Below the pieces are notes generated by a model that did not search any database, was not told the origin of the DNA, and saw nothing but the letters and a program-made list of their open reading frames with translations. A program made the translations under genes and the position numbers. A DNA stretch of 64,000 nt, from positions 135,655 through 199,654 of the forward strand of contig JAIOPL010000002.1 of NCBI GenBank assembly GCA_021413925.1, in the 5' to 3' direction. The first letter of the stretch is position 1; each line of letters opens with the position of its first letter. Of this stretch, positions 8,478 to 20,916 are shown piece after piece. This stretch comes from Verrucomicrobiota bacterium. Its GTDB lineage: Bacteria; Verrucomicrobiota; Verrucomicrobiia; Chthoniobacterales; UBA6821.

Positions 8478-9089
8478 TTATTTTGTAGCGAGATACGGTA
8501 TCGCCGCGACGCGGGCCTTCACATCCTCAAGGCCATCGACGAGGTCGGCGATGGAATCCCAGCGGCCGTTCATGAGAGGCTCACGGGCATGTCCCGGGAG
8601 CGAGAACTCGGCTGCGAAATCGACATCATCGGTGGTCACTTTGCTCTCGGTGAGATCGATGGTGACTTGAATGGAGGGGTTCTTTTCGATGAGCGCCGCG
8701 AGATCGGCGATATCATTCTTGGACATCTTCACACAGGGGATGCCAAGTGTCGTCGAGTTGCCGAAAAAGATCTCGGCAAAGCTCTCTGCAATGATGGCGC
8801 GGAAGCCGTAGCGGTAGAGGGCCTGAGGGGCATGCTCCCGGGAGCTGCCACAGCCGAAGTTCGATCCGGAGATCAGGATGGTGGCTCCGTTGAATCGCGA
8901 ATCATCAAGGGCATGGAGCCTGCCTGCAGCCTTCTCGGCAAGCTTGGCGTCGGCAAAGGCGAACTCTCCAAGTCCGTCGAAGGTGACGCACTTCATGAAG
9001 CGGGCTGGAATGATACGGTCGGTGTCGATGTCATCGCCGGGGACGAAGACGCCGCGTCCGGAGATCTGAGTGATTTTTTCGAGGGACAT
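8478..9089 (-). CDS. leuD: 3-isopropylmalate dehydratase small subunit
   Basis: 203 residues (E. coli LeuD 201). The swivel-domain signature ISGSNFGCGSSREHAPQAL is present, as is the N-terminal GDDIDTDRIIPARF. With LeuC it isomerises 2-isopropylmalate to 3-isopropylmalate in leucine synthesis. It follows leuC on the minus strand but is separated from it by 211 bp, unusually far for this pair. The 79 nt immediately before its ATG contain no G in the sense strand and no Shine-Dalgarno sequence. Confidence 0.96.
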   Translation of the reverse strand: MSLEKITQISGRGVFVPGDDIDTDRIIPARFMKCVTFDGLGEFAFADAKLAEKAAGRLHALDDSRFNGATILISGSNFGCGSSREHAPQALYRYGFRAIIAESFAEIFFGNSTTLGIPCVKMSKNDIADLAALIEKNPSIQVTIDLTESKVTTDDVDFAAEFSLPGHAREPLMNGRWDSIADLVDGLEDVKARVAAIPYLATK

Positions 9090-9168
9090 GGAATGGGAAA
9101 GTAAGAATTATGAAGGATGAAGTATGAAAAGGGATGAGTGGAGAGGGATGAGTGGAGAGGGATGGTGG
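9090..9168 (-). promoter_or_regulatory. G-free 79-nt leader of leuD with a tandem 14-mer
   Basis: Every base from the leuD start codon back to 9168 is A, C or T in the sense strand; the given strand has no C. It includes two exact copies of a 14-mer at 9131-9144 and 9145-9158 (GGGATGAGTGGAGA on the given strand) and half a third copy to 9165. No Shine-Dalgarno sequence is possible here. An unstructured leader read through ribosomal protein S1 is the simplest explanation (inference). Similar G-free leaders precede hisA and eno in this window. Confidence 0.55.
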
Positions 9169-9291
9169 CAGCTCTTGGGCCGATTTTTCTAGATTTATTG
9201 GAATGTACGGACTTACGGGATACAGCGTGTTTTGCTCAAAGTTTAAAGGTTAGGAAATCAGGTTTTTCATACTTCATACCTCATCCTTCAT
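9110..9291. repeat. inverted repeat in the leuC-leuD spacer
   Basis: The left arm at 9110-9130 (ATGAAGGATGA then AGTATGAAAA) is the reverse complement of the right arm at 9264-9291, except that the right arm has seven extra bases (a second GTATGA-type unit). About 133 bp lie between the arms. The arms could pair in the leuC-leuD mRNA or mark an old small insertion. No transposase or target duplication is visible, and no promoter can be assigned with confidence in the enclosed AT-richer stretch (9180-9263). Confidence 0.5.
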
Positions 9292-9300
9292 CCTTTGCCT

Positions 9301-10710
9301 TTAGTTGATTCCGAAGACCTTGCGGGCGTCGCTTACTTCGCCGGTGAGAGCGGCGGCGGCGACCATGAGCGGACTCATGAGCATGGTGCGTCCGGTCGGA
9401 CTACCCTGGCGGCCCTTGAAGTTGCGGTTGCTGGAGCTGGCGCAGAGTTGGTCCCCGACGAGTTTGTCGGGATTCATGCCAAGGCACATGGAGCAACCGG
9501 CACCGCGCCACTCAAAGCCAGCCTCACGGAAGATCTCCGCCAGTCCCATCTTCTCGGCAACGGAGGCCACTCCCTGTGATCCGGGAACGACTATCGCCTT
9601 CACATGCGAGGCGACCTTGCGACCGCGGATATGCTTGGCAACTTCCTGGAGATCAGAGAGGCGTCCGTTAGTGCAACTGCCGAGGAAGGCGACATCGATC
9701 TTGATACCGATCGCAGGGGTGCCGGCAGTGAGCTTCATGTGCTCGATAGCCTCATGGGCGGTTGCGCGGTCCTTCTCGGGGAGGTCGTCGGGATTGGGGA
9801 TCGCCTCATCGATAAAGATCGCCTGTCCGGGGGTAATCCCCCAGGTGATGGTAGGGAGAATCTCCTCGGCCTTGAAATTCACGATGTCGTCGTAAACGGC
9901 ATCCTTGTCCGAGGCCACGGCCTTCCAGCGTGCGACTGCCGCATCCCACTCGGCTCCCTTAGGGGAGTAGGGGCGGCCGCGCAGATATTCGAAGGTGGTC
10001 TCGTCCGGGTTCACATAGCCGACGCGGGCCCCGCCCTCAATCGACATGTTGCAGACGGTCATACGTTCTTCCTGGGTGAAAGCGTCGAATGTCGAGCCTG
10101 CGAACTCGTAGGCGTAGCCGATGCCGCCGTTCACCCCGAGGTGACGGATGATATGGAGAATGACATCCTTGGAATAGACGCCGGGGGCGAGCTTTCCGTC
10201 GACATTGATGCGGCGGACCTTGGGCTTCCCGATTGCCATGGTCTGGGTGGCGAGGACGTCGCGCACCTGGCTCGTGCCGATACCGAAGGCGATCGCTCCG
10301 AAGGCTCCGTGGGTCGAGGTGTGGGAGTCACCGCAGGCGATCGTGGTGCCGGGCTGGGTGATCCCCTGTTCCGGACCTACGATATGGACGATACCTTGAT
10401 TCCCCGAAGGAAGGTCAAAGAAGGTGACTCCGCTCTCGGCACAATTCTTGCGCAGTTCCTTCACCATCGCATCGGCAAGCGGATCGGAGAAGGGTTCGGC
10501 GCGCTGATCGGTCGGGACGATGTGATCGACGGTCGCGAAGGTGCGGTTCGGATAGAGAACTTTCAGGCCAAGGTCACGTACCATGCCGAAGGCCTGGGGA
10601 CTGGTGACCTCGTGGATGAGGTGGGTGCCGATCAGAAGTTGAGTCCTACCGTCGGGGAGCGTGCGAACGGTGTGTTCCTCCCAGACTTTATCAAGAAGCG
10701 TTTTGCCCAT
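9301..10710 (-). CDS. leuC: 3-isopropylmalate dehydratase large subunit
   Basis: 469 residues (E. coli 466). The aconitase-family [4Fe-4S] cysteines are seen in [13 protein letters not shown] and in [13 protein letters not shown] (CxxC), and the active-site segment [13 protein letters not shown] is intact. It is the catalytic subunit partnering LeuD. It is divergent from icd with a 120-bp shared upstream region, whose sense-strand leader toward leuC is pyrimidine-rich and lacks a Shine-Dalgarno sequence. leuA and leuB are not in this window. Confidence 0.97.
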   Translation of the reverse strand: MGKTLLDKVWEEHTVRTLPDGRTQLLIGTHLIHEVTSPQAFGMVRDLGLKVLYPNRTFATVDHIVPTDQRAEPFSDPLADAMVKELRKNCAESGVTFFDLPSGNQGIVHIVGPEQGITQPGTTIACGDSHTSTHGAFGAIAFGIGTSQVRDVLATQTMAIGKPKVRRINVDGKLAPGVYSKDVILHIIRHLGVNGGIGYAYEFAGSTFDAFTQEERMTVCNMSIEGGARVGYVNPDETTFEYLRGRPYSPKGAEWDAAVARWKAVASDKDAVYDDIVNFKAEEILPTITWGITPGQAIFIDEAIPNPDDLPEKDRATAHEAIEHMKLTAGTPAIGIKIDVAFLGSCTNGRLSDLQEVAKHIRGRKVASHVKAIVVPGSQGVASVAEKMGLAEIFREAGFEWRGAGCSMCLGMNPDKLVGDQLCASSSNRNFKGRQGSPTGRTMLMSPLMVAAAALTGEVSDARKVFGIN

Positions 10711-10731
10711 AGTCAGCCAAGGCTAGCGTGA

Positions 10732-13052
<2,321 letters not shown>

Positions 13053-13053
<1 letters not shown>

Positions 13054-13385
13054 TGGGCGAGCCCGCCTGCCCTGAGTGCACGATGGAGGAGGTGATCGCC
13101 CACCCCGACAAATGGGAGTGCGTCACCTGTGGCTTTGAATGGAATAAAGCCCCAGAGGAGGAAGTGCCTGATGGTCCACGCATCGTCAAAGATGCCTACG
13201 GGGTTGTGTTGGCTGACGGCGACTGTGTCGTCCTGATCAAGGATCTCAAACTGGGGGGCACCTCCGTTCTCAAGGGGGGATCCAAGTCCAAGCCCATCAA
13301 GCTAGGTGAGGGCGATCATGAGATCTCCTGCAAGGTCGATGGGATGTCCGTCGGCCTCAAAGCCTGTTTTGTTAAAAAGGCGTGA
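13053..13385 (+). CDS. PhnA/YjdM-family zinc-ribbon protein
   Basis: 110 residues. An N-terminal zinc ribbon is formed by C6, C9, C23 and C26 (CPEC...CVTC), followed by the PhnA C-terminal domain with DGDCVVLIKDLKLGGTS and the closing GLKACFVKKA. The family was named from the E. coli phn region but is not a proven phosphonate enzyme, and its function is unclear. The start codon overlaps the icd stop by one base, so translation is probably coupled to icd. Confidence 0.92.
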
Positions 13386-13591
13386 TTTTCACCGCCGCTA
13401 ATCTGTTTGGACAAGTTCTCTTCGGGGCGATCGGATTGGGGGCGTTCGTTTACGGGAAGAAGCAGTCCTCTTTCAAAACGATGCTACTGGCGGTTGCTAT
13501 CATGGGTTTCCCCTATGTGGTTTCCGAAACCTGGATGCTCTACGCGATAGGCGGGGTACTGACTTTACTCCTCTTTTTCTGGAAGGATTGA
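13382..13591 (+). CDS. small membrane protein, two to three helices
   Basis: 69 residues starting with GTG that overlaps the PhnA-like stop (GTGA). Hydrophobic segments at about 5-24, 31-45 and 50-66 (LYAIGGVLTLLLFFW), with a short basic loop YGKKQSS. It resembles small conserved inner-membrane proteins of unknown role found after phnA-like genes, but no family is certain. It is the third gene of the icd operon and converges on an AsmA-like gene 15 bp away. Confidence 0.75.
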   Translation: MIFTAANLFGQVLFGAIGLGAFVYGKKQSSFKTMLLAVAIMGFPYVVSETWMLYAIGGVLTLLLFFWKD

Positions 13592-13606
13592 TGAGACTTT
13601 GATGCG

Positions 13607-14356
13607 TTATTTGAAGAGTCCCGGCAGAGCCTTGTTGAGATCCTTACCGAGTTCTTGGGCGCCCTTTTGCTGAAGTTGCCGGAGGCCCTGCTTGGAGAGA
13701 GTGTTGATTCCTTCCTTTGCGGCCGCGTTGAGTAGCGGGGTAATGATTTGCATGGCGACATCGCGTGCCGAAACTCCGCTCCCATCGCTGCCAATATTCC
13801 GGAGGGTGATGTCTGGAATGGGAAGGGTTTGCTGGATCTTCTGATCCAAGGCACTGGCTGCCACATCAACCTTGGCGCCCGAGATCACGACTTCCTTGAC
13901 GATGAATTTCTTGGATGCTCCTGATGAGGAGCTGTTTTCCTCTTTTGATTTTGATGAGGATCCCGATTTGATGTTCTGGAGCAGTTTGCCGAGGTTGTTC
14001 CCAAAGGGAGTTCCGATCAGGGCCACCGCAGGATTACGGATGATGATCGAGTTCACGACGATGGTATCCTTCAGGATAGTCGACTTATCGACGCTTACCG
14101 CGATACTGCCGAGCTTCAGGGCGTAGGGTCCCTGGAAGCCCTCGGGATTACCGATGACGAAGCCGCTCAGTCTGCCGCTTCCCGAGAAGGGAGAGAGATT
14201 GGCCGAGGCGAGGCCGACATGGGTCTTGGTAATGGTTGGGCCGACGGTTTCGACCGCTTTTTTCACCAGCGTGTTCAGAGAGAAGTAGATATAGCCGACT
14301 CCGCCGATCAGGATCAGCAGAATTAGGGCTACGAATGAGAGGATGATTTTTTTCAT
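13607..14356 (-). CDS. AsmA-like membrane-anchored protein
   Basis: 249 residues. An N-terminal transmembrane segment (KKIILSFVALILLILIGGVG) precedes a beta-rich domain with AsmA/DUF748-like phrases (FSGSGRLSGFVIGNPEGF, VVNSIIIRNPAVALIG). A Ser/Lys-rich spacer lies near 125-145 and an amphipathic helix near the C-terminus. AsmA relatives act in outer-membrane lipid transport or biogenesis; the specific role here is unknown. It is last in the long minus-strand gene cluster, 45 bp after nth. Confidence 0.7.
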   Translation of the reverse strand: MKKIILSFVALILLILIGGVGYIYFSLNTLVKKAVETVGPTITKTHVGLASANLSPFSGSGRLSGFVIGNPEGFQGPYALKLGSIAVSVDKSTILKDTIVVNSIIIRNPAVALIGTPFGNNLGKLLQNIKSGSSSKSKEENSSSSGASKKFIVKEVVISGAKVDVAASALDQKIQQTLPIPDITLRNIGSDGSGVSARDVAMQIITPLLNAAAKEGINTLSKQGLRQLQQKGAQELGKDLNKALPGLFK

Positions 14357-14401
14357 GGGAAGGATTGGTCTATGGTTTACAGGATGGTTCCAGATGAATG
14401 T

Positions 14402-15055
14402 CTATTTTTGCAGAAATCGGTCCGGATTATCAATGCTCGGACAAAGACTACGCAGTTCACATTCCTTGCAGTCAGGATTACGAGCCTTGCAGCGGCGGCG
14501 TCCGTGCCAGATCAGCCAGTGGCTGAGGTCGGTCCAGGAATCTTGTAAAAACAGCTCCATGAGGTCCTGCTCGACCTTCACAGGATTGGTGTTTTTTGTC
14601 AGGCCGAGCCGCAGGGAAAGTCTGCCGACATGGGTGTCGACGACGACGCCCTCATTGATATGGAATGCATTCCCAAGGACGACATTCGCCGTCTTGCGCC
14701 CCGCCCCGGGAATGGCGGAGAGCTCTTCCATGGTAGAGGGGACTTTTCCAGCATGGCGTTCCACGAGGGCGGCTCCCATGCCGCGAAGTGACTTGGCCTT
14801 GTTACGGTAGAAGCCTGTGGAGCGGACGATTTCCTCGAGTTCTTCTTGTGGTATTACAGCGTAGTCTTTTGCGACCTTGCAGCGTTTGAAGAGTGCCTTG
14901 GTCACTATATTGACCCGGACATCGGTGCACTGGGCTGAGAGGATCGTGGCGACGAGGAGCTCCAGTGGGTTCTTAAAATCGAGTTCGCAGTGGGCATCCG
15001 GGTAGATCTTAGGAAGTTCCCGGGCCAGTTCCTCCGCGCGTTGTTTCCGTGTCAT
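14402..15055 (-). CDS. nth: endonuclease III
   Basis: 217 residues from the ATG at 15055; the frame is open further upstream into murI but family similarity begins at MTRKQRAEELAREL. The helix-hairpin-helix is at about 105-130 (LSAIPGAGRKTANVVLG), with the catalytic Lys in GRKTAN and the catalytic Asp in VDTHVGRL. The C-terminal [4Fe-4S] loop has the exact C-X6-C-X2-C-X5-C spacing. It removes oxidised pyrimidines from DNA and nicks at AP sites. It starts 13 bp after the murI stop. Confidence 0.96.
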   Translation of the reverse strand: MTRKQRAEELARELPKIYPDAHCELDFKNPLELLVATILSAQCTDVRVNIVTKALFKRCKVAKDYAVIPQEELEEIVRSTGFYRNKAKSLRGMGAALVERHAGKVPSTMEELSAIPGAGRKTANVVLGNAFHINEGVVVDTHVGRLSLRLGLTKNTNPVKVEQDLMELFLQDSWTDLSHWLIWHGRRRCKARNPDCKECELRSLCPSIDNPDRFLQK

Positions 15056-15068
15056 GATATTTGGAGCT

Positions 15069-15884
15069 CTAATTGCCCACCCGTCTGACCGAGAGAGAAT
15101 CGATCGTGAGAGCAAGGGACCTTTCCGCGATCCGAAGGAAACCCTCAGAGGAATCGGTGAGTAGGATATCAAGTCTCGGAGATAATTCTCTAGCGGGATC
15201 GGAATCCAGCAGTCCTTTGACAGCAAGGGCGCAGTTTTCCGCAGAATCAACAAGTGATACCTCGGGCCCGCAAATTCTGGCGATCGCTCCTTTCAGCAGC
15301 GGGTAATGGGTGCAACCGAGCACCAATGTATCGATGCCTTCCGCCAGCATCGGCACAAGGTAGCGGCGCAGGACGGCCTCGGTGATCTCGTCATCAAGCA
15401 GTCCTTCCTCGATCAGGGGAACCAAGAGGGGGCAGGCGATGGCATTGATGGTAAGCTCAGGATTGAGTCGAGCAATCGCCTTCGTATAGGCCTCGCTCGC
15501 AATGGTGGCCCGGGTTCCGATCACCCCGATCCTGCCGCTCCGTGTCGCCTTGACGGCGGCGGCGGCACCGGGCTCCAGCACGCCGAGCATGGGAATCGGA
15601 TAATTAGGGGCAATTGAGGGAACGGCCAGGGCGGAGGCTGTATTGCAGGCAACGACGATCATCTTGGCACCCTCGGCAATAAGCAGGTCGGAGATCTCAC
15701 GACTATAGCGCGTCACGGTTTCGGCGCTCTTGCCTCCGTACGGAACGCGTGCCGTATCCCCGACATAGAGGATTCGCTCCTGCGGAAGGGCGCGGCGGAG
15801 TTCCGAGACAACGGTCAGTCCGCCGATGCCGGAGTCAAAGACACCAATGGGTGCGGAGGTCGAGGGGCGTGATGATTCGGTCAT
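15069..15884 (-). CDS. murI: glutamate racemase
   Basis: 271 residues. N-terminal FDSGIGGLTV, first catalytic Cys in VACNTASA and second in LGCTHYPLL are all present. It makes D-glutamate for peptidoglycan. Its start overlaps the stop of the metal transporter permease by 4 bp (ATGA), so the two are probably translated together despite unrelated functions. The N-terminus has a short Ser/Pro-rich extension before the first beta strand. Confidence 0.96.
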   Translation of the reverse strand: MTESSRPSTSAPIGVFDSGIGGLTVVSELRRALPQERILYVGDTARVPYGGKSAETVTRYSREISDLLIAEGAKMIVVACNTASALAVPSIAPNYPIPMLGVLEPGAAAAVKATRSGRIGVIGTRATIASEAYTKAIARLNPELTINAIACPLLVPLIEEGLLDDEITEAVLRRYLVPMLAEGIDTLVLGCTHYPLLKGAIARICGPEVSLVDSAENCALAVKGLLDSDPARELSPRLDILLTDSSEGFLRIAERSLALTIDSLSVRRVGN

Positions 15885-16843
15885 GGCTTGGATTCCTTAT
15901 CCGAACTCTTTTCCGGAACCTGATGGTCGTGCCCCTGATGGCCTTCCCAGCGTTCCAGAGATTCTTCATGGTAGTGGCGACCTCTGATGAGTTTGAAAAG
16001 CACTCCGTATCGAGGAGAGAAGAGATACGCGGCCCCCAGAAACACGGCCATCAGCATCACGATACAGGGGCCCGAAGGAATATTGGCAAAGAAGGAGATA
16101 AAGAGTCCTCCCACAGCGCATATCATCCCGAGAAAAGCGCCGCCCCAGAGCATTCTGTTGAACGAATCGGTCAACAGGTAGGCCGTAGCTGCGGGTATGA
16201 TCAGAAGGCCCAGCGAGAGAAGGACTCCCACGGCTTGTAATGAGGCAACTAGACCTAGAACGGTCAGCGCCAGCAGACCCGTCTCTACCCATCGCACTCT
16301 GACACCAGAGGCCTGAGCTACCGCCACGTCGAACAGGGTCAGGAGCAGGGGACGCTGGAAGAGTACTAGGGTACCGAGCGTCAAGAAGGCTGCTCCGTAG
16401 GCAATCCAGAGGTCGCCATTACCGACACCCAGGATATTACCGAAAAGAAAATGGGTTAGATCGACCTTCACCTTGGCAAAACGGATCAAAACGATTCCGA
16501 GTGCGAAAGCGATGATGTAGAGCGAGGCGACGGCGGTCTCTTCCTTCAGGCGTGAGTTTCTGGCCATGACCTGTGCTCCCAGCGCCACGAAGAGGGCCGC
16601 AATCAATCCCCCCAGGAGCAGTCCCCCAGGGGAAAGGCCGACGATCATTGCTGCCACAGCAAGGCCCGGCAGGAGGGAATGGGAGAGCGCATCTGCCAGT
16701 AGGGCCTGGCGCCGCAGGATGATGAAAGTCCCGAGAAATCCGTTCGTGAATCCTATCAGTGCGCAGGAGAGAAGCGCTCGTTGCATGAACGAGTAGCCGA
16801 ACGGCTCAACCAGCAAGGAGAGAAAATGAGAAAACCAGTTCAT
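15881..16843 (-). CDS. metal ABC transporter permease (ZnuB/MntB family)
   Basis: 320 residues from the ATG at 16843, two bases after the ATPase stop; a longer start at 16894 would overlap the ATPase gene. About nine hydrophobic helices and the family stretches RRQALLADALSHSLLPGLA and QAVGVLLSLGLLIIPAATA identify the zinc/manganese/iron-type permease. The C-terminal tail is His-rich (RGRHYHEE, GHQGHDHQ), plausibly a cytoplasmic metal-binding tail. No substrate-binding protein gene is adjacent. The transported metal cannot be decided from sequence. Confidence 0.92.
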   Translation of the reverse strand: MNWFSHFLSLLVEPFGYSFMQRALLSCALIGFTNGFLGTFIILRRQALLADALSHSLLPGLAVAAMIVGLSPGGLLLGGLIAALFVALGAQVMARNSRLKEETAVASLYIIAFALGIVLIRFAKVKVDLTHFLFGNILGVGNGDLWIAYGAAFLTLGTLVLFQRPLLLTLFDVAVAQASGVRVRWVETGLLALTVLGLVASLQAVGVLLSLGLLIIPAATAYLLTDSFNRMLWGGAFLGMICAVGGLFISFFANIPSGPCIVMLMAVFLGAAYLFSPRYGVLFKLIRGRHYHEESLERWEGHQGHDHQVPEKSSDKESKP

Positions 16844-16845
16844 CG

Positions 16846-17604
16846 TCAGGAATGATAATGAGTCCCGGAGTAGATCGCCGTGCCATAGGCGCACTCTAGA
16901 TTTTGAGGACTGAGGGCTTCCGATGTGGGACCGCAGGCAACTAGCTCTCCGTTGAGTAGGATAGCAGTGTCGAAGAGGGACTCTGCTTCTGCCAGGGCAT
17001 GGTGTGAGACTAGCAGGAGTTTCCCCCGCTCTCGAAGAGTCCCTAGGGCGGATGCTAGGGCTGCTGCGCTGGTACGGTCGAGTCCAGCGAACGGCTCGTC
17101 GAGAAGGTAGAGGTCTGCCTCCTGGGCCCAGGCACGCGCGAGGAAGGCCCTCTGCTGCTGGCCTCCGGAGAGTTCCTTGATCTGGCGGCGTGCCAGCGGT
17201 GTCAGGCTGAAGAGTTCCAGAGCCTCCTCAACGGCCGTCTGATCGCGTTGGGAAAATGATCCAATAAGTCCAACCTGATGATAGCGCCCCATCTCGACAA
17301 GTCCGCGTACTGTCACCGGAAAGTCCCAGTCCACCGATTCTCGCTGGGGAAGGTAGGCGATGAGGGAGGCCGCTTGATCAAGGGCGATTCCTTCAATGAG
17401 GATGCGACCCGTTTCCGGATTTAACAATCCGGCAACAGATTTAAGAAGTGTCGATTTACCAGCACCATTCGGACCGAAAAGACCCACGCAGTGTCCCGAG
17501 GAAAGTGAGAGCGAGAGGTGATGGATCGCGGGAACCCGGTGATAACTCACCGTCAGATCCTCGATGCGGAGCATCGGCTCTCTCTCATGGTGCGGTGTGC
17601 TCAT
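16846..17604 (-). CDS. metal ABC transporter ATP-binding protein (ZnuC/MntA family)
   Basis: 252 residues. Walker A GPNGAGKST, signature LSGGQQQRAFLARAW, Walker B LYLLDEPF and the switch His in LLVSHH are all intact. The first ten residues include a HHERE stretch before the conserved MLRIEDLTVSYH. It powers the adjacent permease. Its start overlaps the preceding hypothetical gene by 4 bp (ATGA). Confidence 0.94.
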   Translation of the reverse strand: MSTPHHEREPMLRIEDLTVSYHRVPAIHHLSLSLSSGHCVGLFGPNGAGKSTLLKSVAGLLNPETGRILIEGIALDQAASLIAYLPQRESVDWDFPVTVRGLVEMGRYHQVGLIGSFSQRDQTAVEEALELFSLTPLARRQIKELSGGQQQRAFLARAWAQEADLYLLDEPFAGLDRTSAAALASALGTLRERGKLLLVSHHALAEAESLFDTAILLNGELVACGPTSEALSPQNLECAYGTAIYSGTHYHS

Positions 17605-18089
17605 GGCAGGAAGGACTCGGGAATGGAAAGGGTATCCTCCACGGTTTTCTGGCCCCAGAAGCTTTTTTCAAGCGGTGCCTGATAGCCATGAACCAGCACC
17701 TCGAGACGGAGGGCATGTGGTTCTTCGTCGCCCCAATCCGCGGAGATCAGCAGATCTTCACCTTTGGTTATCTCACTAGCAGTTCGGTATTCGCCCCGGG
17801 AGATCTGATCTTTCTCGGTGAGCAGTTTCCTTCCTGCCTGAGTGATCAGGCAATGCTGTGGTGAGGGGGCTGCATGGAGGAGCAGTGTGGCTCGTAGTGT
17901 CGGCCTCTTTCCCAGGTTCAAGAGATCAGAGGCATCCGGAGTAGAGGATGTGTGGGTCTCCGTTGAGCTTGCTATCGGCATCACTGCTTGCGGAGTGGCC
18001 CTGTGCAGTGTCAGGCGGCAAACCGGCCAGAGAACCGCCGCGAGCACAAGCAGAACGATAGCAAGTCGAAGCAGTGGTTTTCCCTTCAT
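17601..18089 (-). CDS. hypothetical membrane-anchored or secreted protein
   Basis: 162 residues of no family I recognise. An N-terminal hydrophobic segment (LLRLAIVLLVLAAVLWPVCRL) acts as signal or anchor, followed by a Ser/Thr-rich linker and an extracytoplasmic domain of about 110 residues containing LRATLLLHAA and HALRLEVLVHGYQ. It is translationally coupled to the metal ABC transporter genes, so a metal-related role is possible. It has no His-rich loop or overall resemblance to ZnuA-type solute-binding proteins. A 14-bp palindrome ends one base before its start codon. Confidence 0.65.
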   Translation of the reverse strand: MKGKPLLRLAIVLLVLAAVLWPVCRLTLHRATPQAVMPIASSTETHTSSTPDASDLLNLGKRPTLRATLLLHAAPSPQHCLITQAGRKLLTEKDQISRGEYRTASEITKGEDLLISADWGDEEPHALRLEVLVHGYQAPLEKSFWGQKTVEDTLSIPESFLP

Positions 18090-18090
18090 G

Positions 18091-18104
18091 AGTGAAGCTT
18101 CACT
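18091..18104 (-). promoter_or_regulatory. perfect 14-bp palindrome at start of metal transporter operon
   Basis: AGTGAAGCTTCACT is a perfect inverted repeat lying one base upstream of the ATG at 18089, in the 87-bp gap between hupE and the metal-transporter genes. Its placement would let a bound dimeric repressor block transcription or translation, as Zur, MntR or Fur-type regulators do. It does not match a consensus I can name. The assignment is inference. Confidence 0.4.
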
Positions 18105-18176
18105 TTACGGATACCTCCCCGAAAGGGAAAGTCCGTTGAGTCTTGTGATGACTCGGTCTTGGTCCGGTGATTAAAC

Positions 18177-18776
18177 CTAGAAATAGAAGTCGTAGACCGC
18201 AAAAGCGAGGAGGCAGAGTCCGGCGGTCCGCATCAGCATGGCAAATTTTTGATCCCGAAGGAGCAATCCTGCGCCCACACCACTGGCATGGAGTAGTGAG
18301 GTGACGATGATCATGCCAGCAAAGAACATGACAGGAAGAACTCCTGATGGCATCTCCGAGCCATGGATATAACCATGACAGAGTCCTGCTGCACCGACGC
18401 AGAGGGAGGAAATCAGCAGGGAAGGGCGCCAGGCCATACCCAAGGCCGCACCGAGCAGGACAATCGAAGCGAGGATGCCATGCTCGACAAAAGGTTGATG
18501 GACTCCGCAGAGGTCCAGGCCCATGGCGCCTCCAATCATCATGGAGCCGACGAAGGAGGAGGGGAGAAGCCAGAGGGCGCGACCGCCTATCTGAACGGCC
18601 CAGAGACCCACGGCCACCATGACAAGAAAATGATCAATTCCGGTCAGAGGATGAAGGAAACCCGCCCGAGCTACTCCCGCCATATCCTGAGAGTGGAACT
18701 GGGAAGGGTGGGCTGTTGCGGCAACTGCGGATCCGAAAAGACCTATGAGCAGCAGGAGGGGAAGATGGCGTTTCAT
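18177..18776 (-). CDS. HupE/UreJ-family metal permease-like protein
   Basis: 199 residues from the ATG at 18776 (a TTG at 18812 overlapping ftsH is the other option). A cleavable signal peptide ends near ATAHP. The family motif HPLTGIDHFLVM follows, then about six helices including CHGYIHGSEMP. HupE/UreJ proteins are nickel or cobalt transporters or accessory proteins. No hydrogenase or urease genes are present here. It lies just after ftsH and before a metal ABC transporter. Confidence 0.9.
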   Translation of the reverse strand: MKRHLPLLLLIGLFGSAVAATAHPSQFHSQDMAGVARAGFLHPLTGIDHFLVMVAVGLWAVQIGGRALWLLPSSFVGSMMIGGAMGLDLCGVHQPFVEHGILASIVLLGAALGMAWRPSLLISSLCVGAAGLCHGYIHGSEMPSGVLPVMFFAGMIIVTSLLHASGVGAGLLLRDQKFAMLMRTAGLCLLAFAVYDFYF

Positions 18777-18808
18777 GCGACTGAACCTGCTGAGGAGAAG
18801 AGGTAATT

Positions 18809-20872
<2,064 letters not shown>

Positions 20873-20916
20873 TGCGTGAAGCTATTGACTACATCAGATA
20901 ACACACCCTGCGGCCA

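Noticed and set aside
9131-9165. Possible CRISPR array at the tandem 14-mer
   Set aside because: The repeats are directly adjacent without spacers, only 2.5 copies exist and no cas genes are present.
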